Assembly: GCF_031432315.1 (NCBI RefSeq)
Contig: NZ_JAVKGO010000001.1
Coordinates: 372,001-436,000 of the forward strand
Source: Serpentinicella sp031432315
GTDB taxonomy: Bacteria > Bacillota > Clostridia > Peptostreptococcales > Natronincolaceae
Length of the DNA: 64,000 nucleotides
Direction: 5' to 3'
Shown: positions 1-9,182 of the stretch, piece after piece
Layout of the letters: every line of letters starts with the position of its first letter
How positions within the stretch are numbered: the first letter of the stretch is position 1
Notes under the pieces: generated by a model
Told to the model about the DNA's origin: nothing
What the model saw: only the letters and a program-made list of their open reading frames with translations
The model's database searches: none
Position numbers and translations under genes: made by a program

Positions 1-1155
1 GATCATCGGCACGACAATTCCTAACTCTAAAGCACATTGTCGTCTGATCATAACTAGTCTATCAAACAAATCTCCACCCTGACTTGAATCTGCTAAAGGT
101 AATATACCATATCCAAATTCTAGTTCAATTGGATCAACATTTAATAGTGGTATTACATTTTCAGGTTTTCTTTTTTCTTCAACAGCTTCTTCAATTTCAT
201 CAGGCTGTGATTCGATAGCTTCTTGTGTCATTGTTTTTCTAAGCATAAACCCTAAAATAAGAAAAATAATTCCTAAAAACAAAAATGGTGCAGTAGGAAG
301 CTGTGTAAAACCTAAGAATGTTATTACTCCTGATAAAACAAACATTACTTTAGGTTGATTAAATAGCTGTTGTAATAAATCAGTTCCCAAGTTTCCTTCT
401 GATGCTGCCCTTGTAACGACAATACCAGTTGCTGTTGAAATTAAAAGAGCAGGAATTTGGCTGGCTAATCCATCTCCAACAGTCAGTAATGTATACTTTT
501 GTATTGCATCACCAAAAGCTAATCCTTCGAAGCTCATACCTATTATAAATCCAGCGAGTATATTTATAATTGCAATAACAATTCCTGCAATAGCATCACC
601 TTTTACAAATTTTGAAGCCCCGTCCATTGATCCATAAAAATCAGCTTCTCGCTGTATTTTTTGGCGTCGGTCCCTTGCTTCTGCATCACTTATAAGTCCA
701 GCATTTAAGTCTGCATCTATTGCCATTTGTTTTCCTGGCATAGCATCTAAAGTAAACCTAGCAGCAACTTCCGCTACCCTCTCCGACCCCTTTGTGATAA
801 CTAGAAACTGTACAACAATTATAATTGCAAATATTATAAACCCTACTACAGCATTCCCTTGTATTACATAGTTTCCAAAGGTCTCTACAAGTTCACCAGC
901 GTTACCAGTTAATAAAATATATCTTGTTGTTGTAATGTTCAGTGCAAGCCGGAATAAAGTAGTAAGCAACAATATAGATGGAAAAATTGAAAAATGTAGT
1001 GCTTCTTTTGTATACATTGCGATTAGCATAATTAATAATGCTATTGAAATATTCAAGCTTAGTAAGACGTTTACTAACCATAAAGGTATTGGAATAATAA
1101 TGATTATAATAATAGATATTATTGCTAAGGCAACTAATATATCACCATGTTTCAT
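1..1155 (-). CDS. flhA: Flagellar export protein FlhA, 3'-truncated by window edge
   Basis: FlhA is the large membrane component of the flagellar type III export gate. The first 385 residues are visible: a start at 1155 behind a GGAGGTTAGACC ribosome site, several membrane segments from residue 5 on (including a run of seven Ile near residues 15-21), and the FHIPEP-family segment around residues 134-150 (ARFTLDAMPGKQMAIDAD) followed by DAEARDRRQKIQ. The frame stays open to base 1, so the cytoplasmic export-chaperone and cargo-docking domain lies outside the window. It follows flhB by 13 bases and is the last visible gene of the fla/che operon. The family call is secure. Confidence 0.96.
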   Translation of the reverse strand, partial: MKHGDILVALAIISIIIIIIIPIPLWLVNVLLSLNISIALLIMLIAMYTKEALHFSIFPSILLLTTLFRLALNITTTRYILLTGNAGELVETFGNYVIQGNAVVGFIIFAIIIVVQFLVITKGSERVAEVAARFTLDAMPGKQMAIDADLNAGLISDAEARDRRQKIQREADFYGSMDGASKFVKGDAIAGIVIAIINILAGFIIGMSFEGLAFGDAIQKYTLLTVGDGLASQIPALLISTATGIVVTRAASEGNLGTDLLQQLFNQPKVMFVLSGVITFLGFTQLPTAPFLFLGIIFLILGFMLRKTMTQEAIESQPDEIEEAVEEKRKPENVIPLLNVDPIELEFGYGILPLADSSQGGDLFDRLVMIRRQCALELGIVVPMI

Positions 1156-1168
1156 GGTCTAACCTCCA

Positions 1169-2254
1169 TCATCTTGTTTCGTTTAATTGATAAACATATG
1201 CTAGTACTTCTGCTACAGATTCGTATAAATCTGGGGGTATAGAATCACCAATATCTACTACACTATATAAAGTTCTAGCTAAAGGTTTATTTTCTACAAC
1301 CGGGATACTATGTTCCCCGGCAATTTTTTTAATATTTTGAGCAATTAAATCTTGACCCTTGGCTACAACTCTTGGAGCTGAAAACTCCTTTGGATTATAT
1401 ATTATTGCAACTGCAAAGTGTGTAGGGTTTGTAATAATAACATCTGCTTTTGGGATTTCCTGCATCATTCGACTCATGGACATTTGTCTTTGTTTCTCTT
1501 TTATTTTTGATTTAATTTCAGGATTTCCTTCAGTTTGTTTATGCTCTTGTTTAATTTCATGTTTTGACATTTTAAGATTTTTCTCATAATCATATTTTTG
1601 AAATAAATAATCTATGATTGCAATTGCAATTAAGGCTGCTCCTGCTCTCATAGCTATATTCGTAGTTACATTTATAATGGTATTAATAGAAATTTGTATT
1701 TCTGTACCAATTAAACTCATAATCGTACTTATATTATTAATAGCATATCTATACACAAAAAAACCAACCAGTATAATTTTTAATATCGATTTAATTAGTT
1801 CAATTAACGACTTCATTGAAAAAAGTTTCTTAAATCCCTGTATTGGGTTGAGCTTGCTTAATTTAGGTTTTAAAGGTTTAAGTGTAAATAAATAACCTAC
1901 TTGTACATAGCTACTTAAAACTCCAATTACAAGACACAACATCCCTATGGGGAGTACAATCTTAAACATATTTAATATTGTCATCATATATATTCTGTTT
2001 ATAGCACCTTGTGAAAACTCGTAATTAACACTTAAATAATTTTCATATAGTAACACTGTAAAGCTTTTCATTGACGAGCCTATAAAATTTGAGAATAAAT
2101 ATAGCGAAGCAAATGCACCTAACAGTACTAAAGCTGAGTTTATTTCTTTACTTTGTAGTACTTGTCCTTCTTCTCTAGATTCTTTTCTCTTTTTGGGAGT
2201 CGGTTTTTCAGTTTTTTCTTCCGAAAACAGTTGTAGATTAATTATAAATTCCAT
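1169..2254 (-). CDS. flhB: Flagellar export gate protein FlhB
   Basis: FlhB is the autocleaving specificity switch of the flagellar secretion apparatus; cleavage at its NPTH motif changes the substrate class from hook to filament. The 361-residue protein has the usual basic N terminus (KTEKPTPKKRKESREEGQV), four membrane segments between about residues 40 and 220, and NPTH at residues 276-279, so the cleavage site is intact. Its start overlaps the end of fliR by 13 bases, which suggests translational coupling. It partners with FlhA, FliP, FliQ and FliR, all encoded next to it. Confidence 0.97.
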   Translation of the reverse strand: MEFIINLQLFSEEKTEKPTPKKRKESREEGQVLQSKEINSALVLLGAFASLYLFSNFIGSSMKSFTVLLYENYLSVNYEFSQGAINRIYMMTILNMFKIVLPIGMLCLVIGVLSSYVQVGYLFTLKPLKPKLSKLNPIQGFKKLFSMKSLIELIKSILKIILVGFFVYRYAINNISTIMSLIGTEIQISINTIINVTTNIAMRAGAALIAIAIIDYLFQKYDYEKNLKMSKHEIKQEHKQTEGNPEIKSKIKEKQRQMSMSRMMQEIPKADVIITNPTHFAVAIIYNPKEFSAPRVVAKGQDLIAQNIKKIAGEHSIPVVENKPLARTLYSVVDIGDSIPPDLYESVAEVLAYVYQLNETR

Positions 2255-3051
2255 ATAATCATACCTCTAGACATTATTTCTAACAAGTTATAAGTAGCAT
2301 GAAACATTCTATCAAATAAACGTTCTGAAAAAGGAATAAAAAATTGCATTGTTATTAAAATTGTAATTAATCCTATCGTTATTTTTAAAGGCATTCCTAT
2401 TATAAATACATTCATTTGAGGCATCGTTCTTGCTAAAATACCTAGTAATACATTGGCTAGGAAAATCATAGCTAAAATTGGTGCACTCAGTTTAAATGCA
2501 AATATAAAAACATCCGTCATTACAACTGTTAAATGTTCAATAAAAAACTCATTTATCGGATAAATTCTTCCTAGTGGTATAATAGCATAACTTTGAACTA
2601 AGGTTCTAATAATAAAGTGATGTCCATTAACTGCTATAAAAATCAAAGTAAAAATAACATTATAAAGGTTACCCATGATTGGTATTTGTGTATTGGTTTG
2701 TGGGTCAAGAACATTAACCATTGCAAAGCCAACTTGAGTGTCAACAATTGTCCCTGCTAAGTAAAGGCTACTAAAGTACATTGCACCCACTAAACCTATA
2801 ATTACACCAATACCAAACTCAAAAAAACTTAAGTATAACATGTTTAGAAAGCTTTGTGCTATTGTTTGGTTAACAGGTGTAATAGTTGGTAGTAAAATTA
2901 AAGAAACTATTACAGATAGTGCTGCCTTTGTTAACATTGGAATATTGTTTCTACTAAATACTGGTGCAGCAACAAATATACCAGATACTCTAATTAATAT
3001 AAGAATAAATGTTGCGGTATTACTGGTTATAAAGTTTATAAGCAAATTCAT
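2242..3051 (-). CDS. fliR: Flagellar export gate protein FliR
   Basis: FliR is an integral membrane part of the FliPQR export gate in the MS-ring centre. The protein has 269 residues, the family norm, and is almost entirely hydrophobic, with about six predicted membrane segments. Recognisable FliR features are the N-terminal LILIRVSGIFVAAPVF and the central GFAMVNVLDPQTNTQIPIMG (residues about 106-125). It sits between fliQ and flhB in the canonical fliPQR-flhBA order. A fliR-flhB fusion exists in some clostridia; here they are separate but overlapping genes. Confidence 0.96.
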   Translation of the reverse strand: MNLLINFITSNTATFILILIRVSGIFVAAPVFSRNNIPMLTKAALSVIVSLILLPTITPVNQTIAQSFLNMLYLSFFEFGIGVIIGLVGAMYFSSLYLAGTIVDTQVGFAMVNVLDPQTNTQIPIMGNLYNVIFTLIFIAVNGHHFIIRTLVQSYAIIPLGRIYPINEFFIEHLTVVMTDVFIFAFKLSAPILAMIFLANVLLGILARTMPQMNVFIIGMPLKITIGLITILITMQFFIPFSERLFDRMFHATYNLLEIMSRGMIIWNL

Positions 3052-3066
3052 ATATTATCACTCTTT

Positions 3067-3345
3067 TTATTGAATAAAAGTACTTAAATCAGTAAATAAT
3101 CTAGTTGTAAAGTTTACAATAGTAGCCAGCAGCCATGGACCAAAAATTACAACAGATCCAAAAATAGCTACTATCTTCGGTATAAAGGCTAAAGTTGCCT
3201 CTTGAATTTGAGTAGTAGCTTGAAAAATACTGACAGCTAGTCCAACAATTAGTCCTATACCTAACATTGGTGCTGACATAATTAAAATTGTAAAGAGGGT
3301 CTGCTGCCCTAATTCGATAATTAATCCTTCATTCATTATTAACAC
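3067..3345 (-). CDS. fliQ: Flagellar export gate protein FliQ
   Basis: FliQ is a small two-helix membrane protein, present in several copies in the FliPQR gate. The 92-residue product has two long hydrophobic helices (about residues 15-40 and 53-78) joined by the conserved stretch SIFQATTQIQEATLAFIPKI. It lies 3 bases from fliP and 15 from fliR, tightly packed in the operon. Length and motif match the family. Confidence 0.96.
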   Translation of the reverse strand: MLIMNEGLIIELGQQTLFTILIMSAPMLGIGLIVGLAVSIFQATTQIQEATLAFIPKIVAIFGSVVIFGPWLLATIVNFTTRLFTDLSTFIQ

Positions 3346-3348
3346 CTA

Positions 3349-4179
3349 CTATCTAAACCCCATTACTAGGGATTGTGTTATAATATTCCAGCCATCTACC
3401 ATAATAAATAAGAGAAGTTTAAAGGGTAAAGATATCATTGCAGGCGGAAGCATCATCATACCCATAGACATAAGTGTGCTTGCTACAACCATATCAATAA
3501 CAATAAAAGGTAGAAACAATATAAAGCCAATTTGAAAGGCTGTCTTTAATTCACTTATTATAAAGGCTGGTATTAAAGCAGTATTAGGGACATCATTTAT
3601 TGTCTGTACTTGATAATTACCTAACTCAAGAAAAAGTTCTAAATCTTGTTCCCTTGTTTGCCTTAGCATAAATTCTCTTAACGGTTCCATTGTGTTAGAT
3701 AATGCTTCACCTTGTGATATTTCTTCATTTAAATACGGTTGTAAAGCGTTGTCATTTATATTGTTAATAACAGGTGTCATTACAAAAAATGTTAGAAATA
3801 ACGCAAATCCAAGAATTACTTGGGTTGGGGGTGTTTGCTGTGTTGCTATTGCATTTCTTAAAAAAGATAATACAATAACAATACGGGTAAAGCTTGTCAT
3901 CATAATTAATATTGCTGGTGCAATTGATAAAACTGTTAGTATCAACAGTAATTGTATACTTGATGTTACTTCTTGAGGATTTTCGGCCTCTGTTATATTT
4001 AAGTTAACATTAGGAACTGGTATGGTAGGTTCACCTGAAACATACAATCCATTTATCGTATTAATCGCTATTACAAAAAAGAGTATCAAAGAAAATGCTA
4101 TAATAAGTTTTTTAATATTTTTATTAGACTGTTCATTTATATTACCCTTTATCTTTATCACCCTTTTATTTATGGTCAT
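3349..4179 (-). CDS. fliP: Flagellar export gate protein FliP
   Basis: FliP is the main ring-forming subunit of the export gate. The 276-residue protein begins with a basic stretch and a hydrophobic signal-like helix (about residues 24-46), followed by the FliP core: TSFTRIVIVLSFLRNAI near residue 95, the periplasmic loop, then FIISELKTAFQIGF and the C-terminal LPPAMISLPFKLLLF. The annotated ATG overlaps fliO by 14 bases and has only a weak ribosome site, so translation is probably coupled to fliO; no better in-frame start is evident. The extra basic N-terminal residues are slightly unusual. Confidence 0.95.
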   Translation of the reverse strand: MTINKRVIKIKGNINEQSNKNIKKLIIAFSLILFFVIAINTINGLYVSGEPTIPVPNVNLNITEAENPQEVTSSIQLLLILTVLSIAPAILIMMTSFTRIVIVLSFLRNAIATQQTPPTQVILGFALFLTFFVMTPVINNINDNALQPYLNEEISQGEALSNTMEPLREFMLRQTREQDLELFLELGNYQVQTINDVPNTALIPAFIISELKTAFQIGFILFLPFIVIDMVVASTLMSMGMMMLPPAMISLPFKLLLFIMVDGWNIITQSLVMGFR

Positions 4180-4534
4180 CTAACCTAAAGATTTCTTTAA
4201 TATATTTAATTGTACTCTTTTGGTTTTTTTTATCTGACTTGTTAAAATCTTCTAAAGATTTGTTCCATTCATTTTTATCAATTATATCTAATAACTGTGT
4301 GGTTTTATAATGCTGTAAAACAACATAGACTTTCTCATTTATCATGAGGGCTATGACACTCATATTTGAACTGAGTATGGTTTTTTCTAATATTTTAATT
4401 CTTTTAGTCCGTTGTATAAAATTTGATTTTTCTGCAACAATCTTTGTTGTAATATAGGCCCCTATAATAATTAAAGTGAACACAAACAGTATAAAAAACA
4501 ATTGAAAAACATTAATCCCAGTAAAACTTATCAA
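4166..4534 (-). CDS. fliO: Flagellar biosynthesis protein FliO/FliZ
   Basis: FliO is a poorly conserved single-pass membrane protein that helps assemble FliP into the export gate. The 122-residue product has one N-terminal membrane helix (about residues 8-30) followed by a short cytoplasmic domain of the FliO type (IKILEKTILSSNMSVIALMINEKVYVV) and a Lys-rich tail. Position between cheY and fliP is the standard place for fliO (fliZ in Bacillus). Sequence identity of this family is low, so the call leans on topology and synteny. Confidence 0.85.
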   Translation of the reverse strand: MISFTGINVFQLFFILFVFTLIIIGAYITTKIVAEKSNFIQRTKRIKILEKTILSSNMSVIALMINEKVYVVLQHYKTTQLLDIIDKNEWNKSLEDFNKSDKKNQKSTIKYIKEIFRLDDHK

Positions 4535-4536
4535 TC

Positions 4537-4899
4537 TTAACCCAACACTTTCTTTACTGCTTCAATTACACGATCAGCTTGAAACGGTTTAACAATAAAA
4601 TCTTTAGCTCCAGCTTGTATTGCTTCAATAACCATTGCTTGTTGTCCCATTGCGGAGCACATTATAATTTTAGCATCTGAATCTATTTTTTTTATTTCTT
4701 TAACAGCCTGAATACCATCGATTTCCGGCATAGTAATATCCATAATTGTTAAGATGGGATTTAGCTCTTTGAATTGTTCTATTGCTTTTGCCCCATTTTC
4801 GGCTTCTCCTACAACTTCAAAACCGTTTTTAGTTAAAACATCCTTAATCATCATTCTCATAAACGCAGCGTCATCAACTACTAATATTCCTTTAGACAT
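4537..4899 (-). CDS. cheY: Chemotaxis response regulator CheY
   Basis: This is a single-domain response regulator of 120 residues that, when phosphorylated by CheA, binds the flagellar switch. The acidic pocket (D9, D10), the phosphoacceptor D54 in IMDITMP, a conserved Ser at 82 and K104 in VKPF are all present. The fla-operon copy of cheY between fliY and fliO is typical of Bacillus and Clostridia. It starts 2 bases before the fliO ribosome site region and has a strong GGGGGAAATATC leader. A longer-than-usual gap to fliY (126 bases) suggests some independent transcription. Confidence 0.96.
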   Translation of the reverse strand: MSKGILVVDDAAFMRMMIKDVLTKNGFEVVGEAENGAKAIEQFKELNPILTIMDITMPEIDGIQAVKEIKKIDSDAKIIMCSAMGQQAMVIEAIQAGAKDFIVKPFQADRVIEAVKKVLG

Positions 4900-4971
4900 G
4901 ATATTTCCCCCTTAAGTCATTTTATTTTATATATCTACAAATAATAAAGTATATATATATTATACTATTAT

Positions 4972-5000
4972 ATATTACATAATTTTTTCATAGATTGTAA
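4972..5000 (-). promoter_or_regulatory. Possible internal promoter for cheY-flhA
   Basis: The 126-base gap between fliY and cheY is unusually long for this compact operon and very AT-rich. On the minus strand it contains TTACAA (4995-5000), a 17-base spacer and TAATAT (4972-4977), a plausible SigA promoter. AT-richness makes chance matches likely, so this is tentative. Confidence 0.35.
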
Positions 5001-5025
5001 CCCCTAATTTATTCAATATTAATGA

Positions 5026-6159
5026 TTATAGCTTATTAAACCTTTTAGTCGGATTAATAATATCTGTAATCCTAATACCATAGTTTTCGTCAATTACAAC
5101 AACTTCACCTTTAGCAACATACTGTCCATTTACAAGTATATCTAAGGGTTCACCCACTAATTTATCAAGTTCTACTATTGTACCTGGACCAAATTCAAGA
5201 ACTTCACTAATTTTCTTAACCGTTCTTCCTAGTTCGACGGTAACCTTTAGAGGTACATCTTGAATTAGATCAATATTTTCCGGCGTAGACTTTTGAGATG
5301 TGCTATCAAATGATTGAAACTGTAAAGGCTGTACATTAATATTTTTCTGTGGTTGTTTATCCTCTAAATTTATATTTTGTTGTCCTCGATTACTTTCTTC
5401 TGAAAAAGATGTATTAATATCATTATGACTCACTGTAGCATCAATATTTGCGTCGGTTTCATCTTCGCCTAAACTTTCACCTAACATTAATGCATCAACC
5501 ATCTCTTTTGCAAAATCCAGCGGAATAATCTGCATAATTTCACTATCTATTAAATCACCAATAACCATTCTAAAGGCTATTCTTACAAAATATGATTCAA
5601 TATCAGAAAAAGCAGTACTTAAGTCGTCTTCTTTAAGGTTAAGTTGTATTGATCTTGGTGGGTGAATGTCAATTTTTTTTGAGAACATCTCTGATAGAGA
5701 TGTAGACGCTGAACCTACCATTTGATTCATCGCTTCGCTGATAGCACTTAGATGCAGCTCTGAGATAGGGTCTTTTGAAATTGTTCCTTCCCCACCCATC
5801 ATTAAATCCGTTATAACTTTTACATCGTCTTCTTTTATAATTAAAATATTCGTTCCTTCAATACCCTCTTTGTACCTTACATCTACAGCAACAAAAGGAA
5901 GCGGGTACTGTTCAGATAGTTCTTTTATATCAGTTACAGAAACTTTTGGTGTTGTTATAGTTACTTTTTGACCAAGTAAAGTTGAAAGTGTTGTAGCAGA
6001 CGTACCCATGCTTATATTTCCTATTTCACCTATTGCATCTTTTTCATCATCCGAAAAGTTGGGAACAGCTTCATTGTTCTCATTTTCCTCAGATTCAGAT
6101 GAAACACTACTACCTGTTAACAAAGCATCTATTTCTTCTTGTGATAACATATCAGTCAT
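5026..6159 (-). CDS. fliY: Flagellar switch phosphatase FliY
   Basis: FliY is the Gram-positive FliN-type switch protein fused to a CheC-like CheY-P phosphatase. The 377-residue protein has an N-terminal switch peptide (LSQEEIDALLTG), a CheC-like region (about 35-215) with two phosphatase-type motifs (IGEIGNISMGTSATTL and LSAISEAMNQMVGSAS), a polar Gln/Asn-rich linker (about 230-300), and a C-terminal SpoA/FliN domain (DVPLKVTVELGRTVKKISEV to the end). Its stop overlaps nothing but its start abuts the fliM stop. Length agrees with Bacillus FliY. Confidence 0.95.
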   Translation of the reverse strand: MTDMLSQEEIDALLTGSSVSSESEENENNEAVPNFSDDEKDAIGEIGNISMGTSATTLSTLLGQKVTITTPKVSVTDIKELSEQYPLPFVAVDVRYKEGIEGTNILIIKEDDVKVITDLMMGGEGTISKDPISELHLSAISEAMNQMVGSASTSLSEMFSKKIDIHPPRSIQLNLKEDDLSTAFSDIESYFVRIAFRMVIGDLIDSEIMQIIPLDFAKEMVDALMLGESLGEDETDANIDATVSHNDINTSFSEESNRGQQNINLEDKQPQKNINVQPLQFQSFDSTSQKSTPENIDLIQDVPLKVTVELGRTVKKISEVLEFGPGTIVELDKLVGEPLDILVNGQYVAKGEVVVIDENYGIRITDIINPTKRFNKL

Positions 6160-7148
6160 TAAAATTCATCCCCTTTCTTAATTACCTGGGCTAGTTTTAC
6201 TGCTAATTTACTTTTCATTGTTCCTGGCATGCCATAATATTTTAATTGATCACCTACGTAGACCTCCAATTCCTCTGTTAGAAACTGATCTAAGGGTATG
6301 ACATCTCCTAACTGAAGTTCAAGAAAATCTTTAACAGTAATTTCTGTAGAACCTAGTTGTGCACTAAGCGTTACGTTGCTTTTTTCAACCCTATGTTGTA
6401 AAGTCTTTTTATCTTCATCAGTAACTGTTTTGCTAATGCTTGAAAACCAAAACTTTGTGCTCAATTTATCTATAATAGGCTCTATGACAATATGAGGTAT
6501 GCAAATATGCAACATTCCTTCGATATCTCCAATTTTTAGGCTTAAAGTTATTAATGCTATTGTTTCGTTAGGAGAAACAAGCTGTGCAAATTGGGAATTT
6601 GTCTCTATTTTATCAAGTTTAGGGTCTAGCTCAATTACGTTTTCCCATGGATCTATCATTAACTCTAGAATTTGTCTAGTTATTTTTTTTATTAATGTTG
6701 TTTCAATCTCTGTAAATGTACGCACTTCATCAAATGATTTACCGCTTCCACCTAAAATCCTATCTATAAGTGTAAATGCAATTGTAGGAGAAAGATCCAT
6801 CATAATTTGCCCAGTTAGTGGTTCAAAATTTACAATTGATAATACAGCAGGGTTTACTATTGAATTACTAAACTCATGATACGAAAGCTCTTCTACTGAA
6901 AAAACTTCTGCTTGTACATAGCTCCTTAAGTATCCAGATAAAAATGTATTTAGGCTTCTTGAAAAGTTTTCATGTATGATCTGTAAAGTTCTTAACTGAT
7001 CTTTTGCCAATTTTTTCGGACTTTTAAAGTCGTATGGTTTAACTTGTTTCTCTTGTTTATCCTCCGTTATCTCATCAACATCAACTTCACCACTATTTAA
7101 AGCTTTAAGCAAATCATCTATTTCATTTTGAGACATAACATCTGACAA
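6159..7148 (-). CDS. fliM: Flagellar motor switch protein FliM
   Basis: FliM is the central C-ring protein that binds CheY-P and connects FliG to FliY. The N-terminal CheY-binding peptide MSQNEIDDLLKAL is followed by the CheC-like middle domain and a C-terminal SpoA domain (about residues 255-325). I place the start at a TTG at 7148, 8 bases after AGGTGG, giving an N terminus (MSDVMSQNEIDDLL) that resembles known FliM; the ATG at 7154 lies only 2 bases from the ribosome site. The last codon overlaps the fliY start region by one base. Confidence 0.92.
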   Translation of the reverse strand: MSDVMSQNEIDDLLKALNSGEVDVDEITEDKQEKQVKPYDFKSPKKLAKDQLRTLQIIHENFSRSLNTFLSGYLRSYVQAEVFSVEELSYHEFSNSIVNPAVLSIVNFEPLTGQIMMDLSPTIAFTLIDRILGGSGKSFDEVRTFTEIETTLIKKITRQILELMIDPWENVIELDPKLDKIETNSQFAQLVSPNETIALITLSLKIGDIEGMLHICIPHIVIEPIIDKLSTKFWFSSISKTVTDEDKKTLQHRVEKSNVTLSAQLGSTEITVKDFLELQLGDVIPLDQFLTEELEVYVGDQLKYYGMPGTMKSKLAVKLAQVIKKGDEF

Positions 7149-7190
7149 TTGCATCACCACCTACTAATATCGTATGTACTTTAATATATA

Positions 7191-7613
7191 CTATTGTATT
7201 ATAAATTCGTTGAAATATATATTTGTAATTTTATCCGTATTTATAATTAAGGAAATCTCTCTAATGAGCTCATTTTTAAGATCAATTTGTCCTTCAGAAT
7301 CAGATATCTCGTCTGGTTCCTTATCTAAAAAAGTGTTTATAACACGGTCTCTTATTTTTGAATCATTTTCTTCCATTACTGATAATAGTCTTCTATCTGA
7401 TGTTTCTATAACAATCTCTGCTTTAATAAAGCTTCTTGTACCACTTAAGTTAGTCGTAAATGAACCTATATTAAATTCATAAGTTGATATTGGTTTAGCA
7501 GAAGTTTCTCCTTCATTTGGTGATCTAAGTAAAAAATAAGCAACGGTGCTAAAGAATATTGCAGATAATATAATTGCACTAACAATAACAATAATAATTT
7601 TTTTCTTTTCCAT
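7191..7613 (-). CDS. fliL: Flagellar basal body protein FliL
   Basis: FliL is a single-pass membrane protein that surrounds the stator and supports torque. The 140-residue product has a short Lys-rich cytoplasmic start, one membrane helix (about residues 5-27), and the periplasmic FliL domain with the characteristic TNLSGTRSFIKAEIVIE stretch and a C terminus ending in TNIYFNEFIIQ. It sits between motB and fliM, as in the Bacillus-type operon. Confidence 0.93.
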   Translation of the reverse strand: MEKKKIIIVIVSAIILSAIFFSTVAYFLLRSPNEGETSAKPISTYEFNIGSFTTNLSGTRSFIKAEIVIETSDRRLLSVMEENDSKIRDRVINTFLDKEPDEISDSEGQIDLKNELIREISLIINTDKITNIYFNEFIIQ

Positions 7614-7629
7614 TAAGCCCCCTCCTTTT

Positions 7630-8379
7630 CTAATCTACTGATATAAATTGCTCAGATCTCATTATAACTACATCGACACGTCTATTCTTTTGCTTGTTTT
7701 CATCAGTATCATTTGGCGCAATTGGATGGTACTTACTGAATCCTGTTGCTGAAAAACGTTCTGGCTTAACACCGACATCTTCTATGAAAAATCTTACAAC
7801 ACTGGTTGCTCTGGCTGTTGACAGCTCCCAATTTGTTTCATATGGAGACCATCTTCCCGTTGGAACAGTATCCGTATGCCCTTCTACTCTAATGCTTTTT
7901 TCTTGATACAGTGGCCGTTCTAGAAATTCTGATATTTCCGTTAAAATTTCCTTTGCTCCAGGTCTTAACTCTGCTCGACCGGAATCAAAAAGAATATTAT
8001 CTTGAAACCTTAACATCAACCCTCTAGTTTCTAAGGTTAATAGAACATCTGCATTTAGTGATCTATCATCTAGAAATTCTTGCAAATCTTCTTTTAATTT
8101 GCGGAAATCTTCTAATTCCGCCTCTTCTCTTTCAATCATGTCGTCTATTGTAGTGTCCGTCACATAGTCTGTATCATCGATAGTCTGCCCTGATTCCAGC
8201 ACTCCAAGAGAACCTTGAAAAGACTGAATAACGGCTTCGAATTTTGCAGAATCAACTTCTGAAAAAGCAAATAATAATACAAAGAAACACAATAATAAGG
8301 TGACCATGTCACCATAAGTATTCATCCATTCCGGTGCACCTTTTTTCCCTTCACCTTCACCTTTATTTCTTCTAGCCAT
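7630..8379 (-). CDS. motB: Flagellar stator protein MotB
   Basis: MotB is the peptidoglycan-binding half of the ion-driven stator. The 249-residue protein has a basic N terminus, one membrane helix (about 25-42) with the ion-binding aspartate D24 in YGDMVTLLL, a periplasmic linker, and a C-terminal OmpA-like domain (about 130-245) with VEGHTDTVP and NRRVDVV. Whether it uses H+ or Na+ cannot be decided with confidence from the sequence. The ATG overlaps the stop of motA, so the two stator subunits are translationally coupled. Confidence 0.96.
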   Translation of the reverse strand: MARRNKGEGEGKKGAPEWMNTYGDMVTLLLCFFVLLFAFSEVDSAKFEAVIQSFQGSLGVLESGQTIDDTDYVTDTTIDDMIEREEAELEDFRKLKEDLQEFLDDRSLNADVLLTLETRGLMLRFQDNILFDSGRAELRPGAKEILTEISEFLERPLYQEKSIRVEGHTDTVPTGRWSPYETNWELSTARATSVVRFFIEDVGVKPERFSATGFSKYHPIAPNDTDENKQKNRRVDVVIMRSEQFISVD

Positions 8380-9164
8380 TAAGCCTCAACACCTTCCTCA
8401 GTTTCTTCTGCAGCCTCTCGAAGTTTAGGTGGTAAAAATGCTTTTAGCTTTTCTTCTATAATCCTTGGGTTTTCACCTGCTTGTATAGATAATAATCCTT
8501 CTACCATAATTTCTTTTCTTAAGATTTCTTCTTTACTACGTAATTTCAGTTTGCTAGCTATCGGTATAAATAGCAAGTTAGCTAGTAGTGATCCGTAGAA
8601 TGTTGTTACAAGAGCTACAGACATACTTGGTCCAATTGATGATGGATCATCTAAAGTCCTTAGCATGTTGATGAGGCCGATTAGTGTACCAATCATACCA
8701 AAGGCTGGTGATAATGTTCCCATTGTTTCAAATATACCTTGACCACTTTTATGACGTTCTTCAATGAAATTTAGTTCTGTCTCTAATAGGTTTCTAACTA
8801 ATTCTGGATCTGTACCATCTACAATAAGCATAATCCCTTTCATTAAGAACTTATCATCCACTTCTTCTGCTGCTTCTTCTAGAGCAAGTAGTCCTTCTTT
8901 TCTTGCTGTATTTGCTAAATTGATAATCTTGTTTATAATTTCTTGAGGCTGTATATTTTGATTTGAAAAAGCTTTGGATACAATTTTCATTGCCTCAAAA
9001 ACTTTTGCTATGGGATAAGCTACAAAAGTTGCAGATATTGTACCACCAAGAACAATTAATGCACCGGCAAGATCAAGAAACGCATTTATTTCTCCATTTA
9101 CTAAAATACCACCCACGATAAAAACTAAACCAATTAGAATTCCGACTATAGTTGCTATATCCAA
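8379..9164 (-). CDS. motA: Flagellar stator protein MotA
   Basis: MotA is the four-helix membrane subunit of the stator. The 261-residue product starts with TTG (9164) 5 to 6 bases after AGAGGTGG, shows paired N-terminal membrane helices, a cytoplasmic loop with the ERHKSGQGIFETMGTLSPAF region (about 136-155), and C-terminal helices with PSMSVALVTTFYGSLLAN. Its C-terminal tail is Glu-rich (EAAEETEEGVEA). Co-encoded with motB inside the fla operon rather than in a separate unit, as in many clostridia. Confidence 0.96.
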   Translation of the reverse strand: MDIATIVGILIGLVFIVGGILVNGEINAFLDLAGALIVLGGTISATFVAYPIAKVFEAMKIVSKAFSNQNIQPQEIINKIINLANTARKEGLLALEEAAEEVDDKFLMKGIMLIVDGTDPELVRNLLETELNFIEERHKSGQGIFETMGTLSPAFGMIGTLIGLINMLRTLDDPSSIGPSMSVALVTTFYGSLLANLLFIPIASKLKLRSKEEILRKEIMVEGLLSIQAGENPRIIEEKLKAFLPPKLREAAEETEEGVEA

Positions 9165-9182
9165 TTCTCCACCTCTTTCCCC

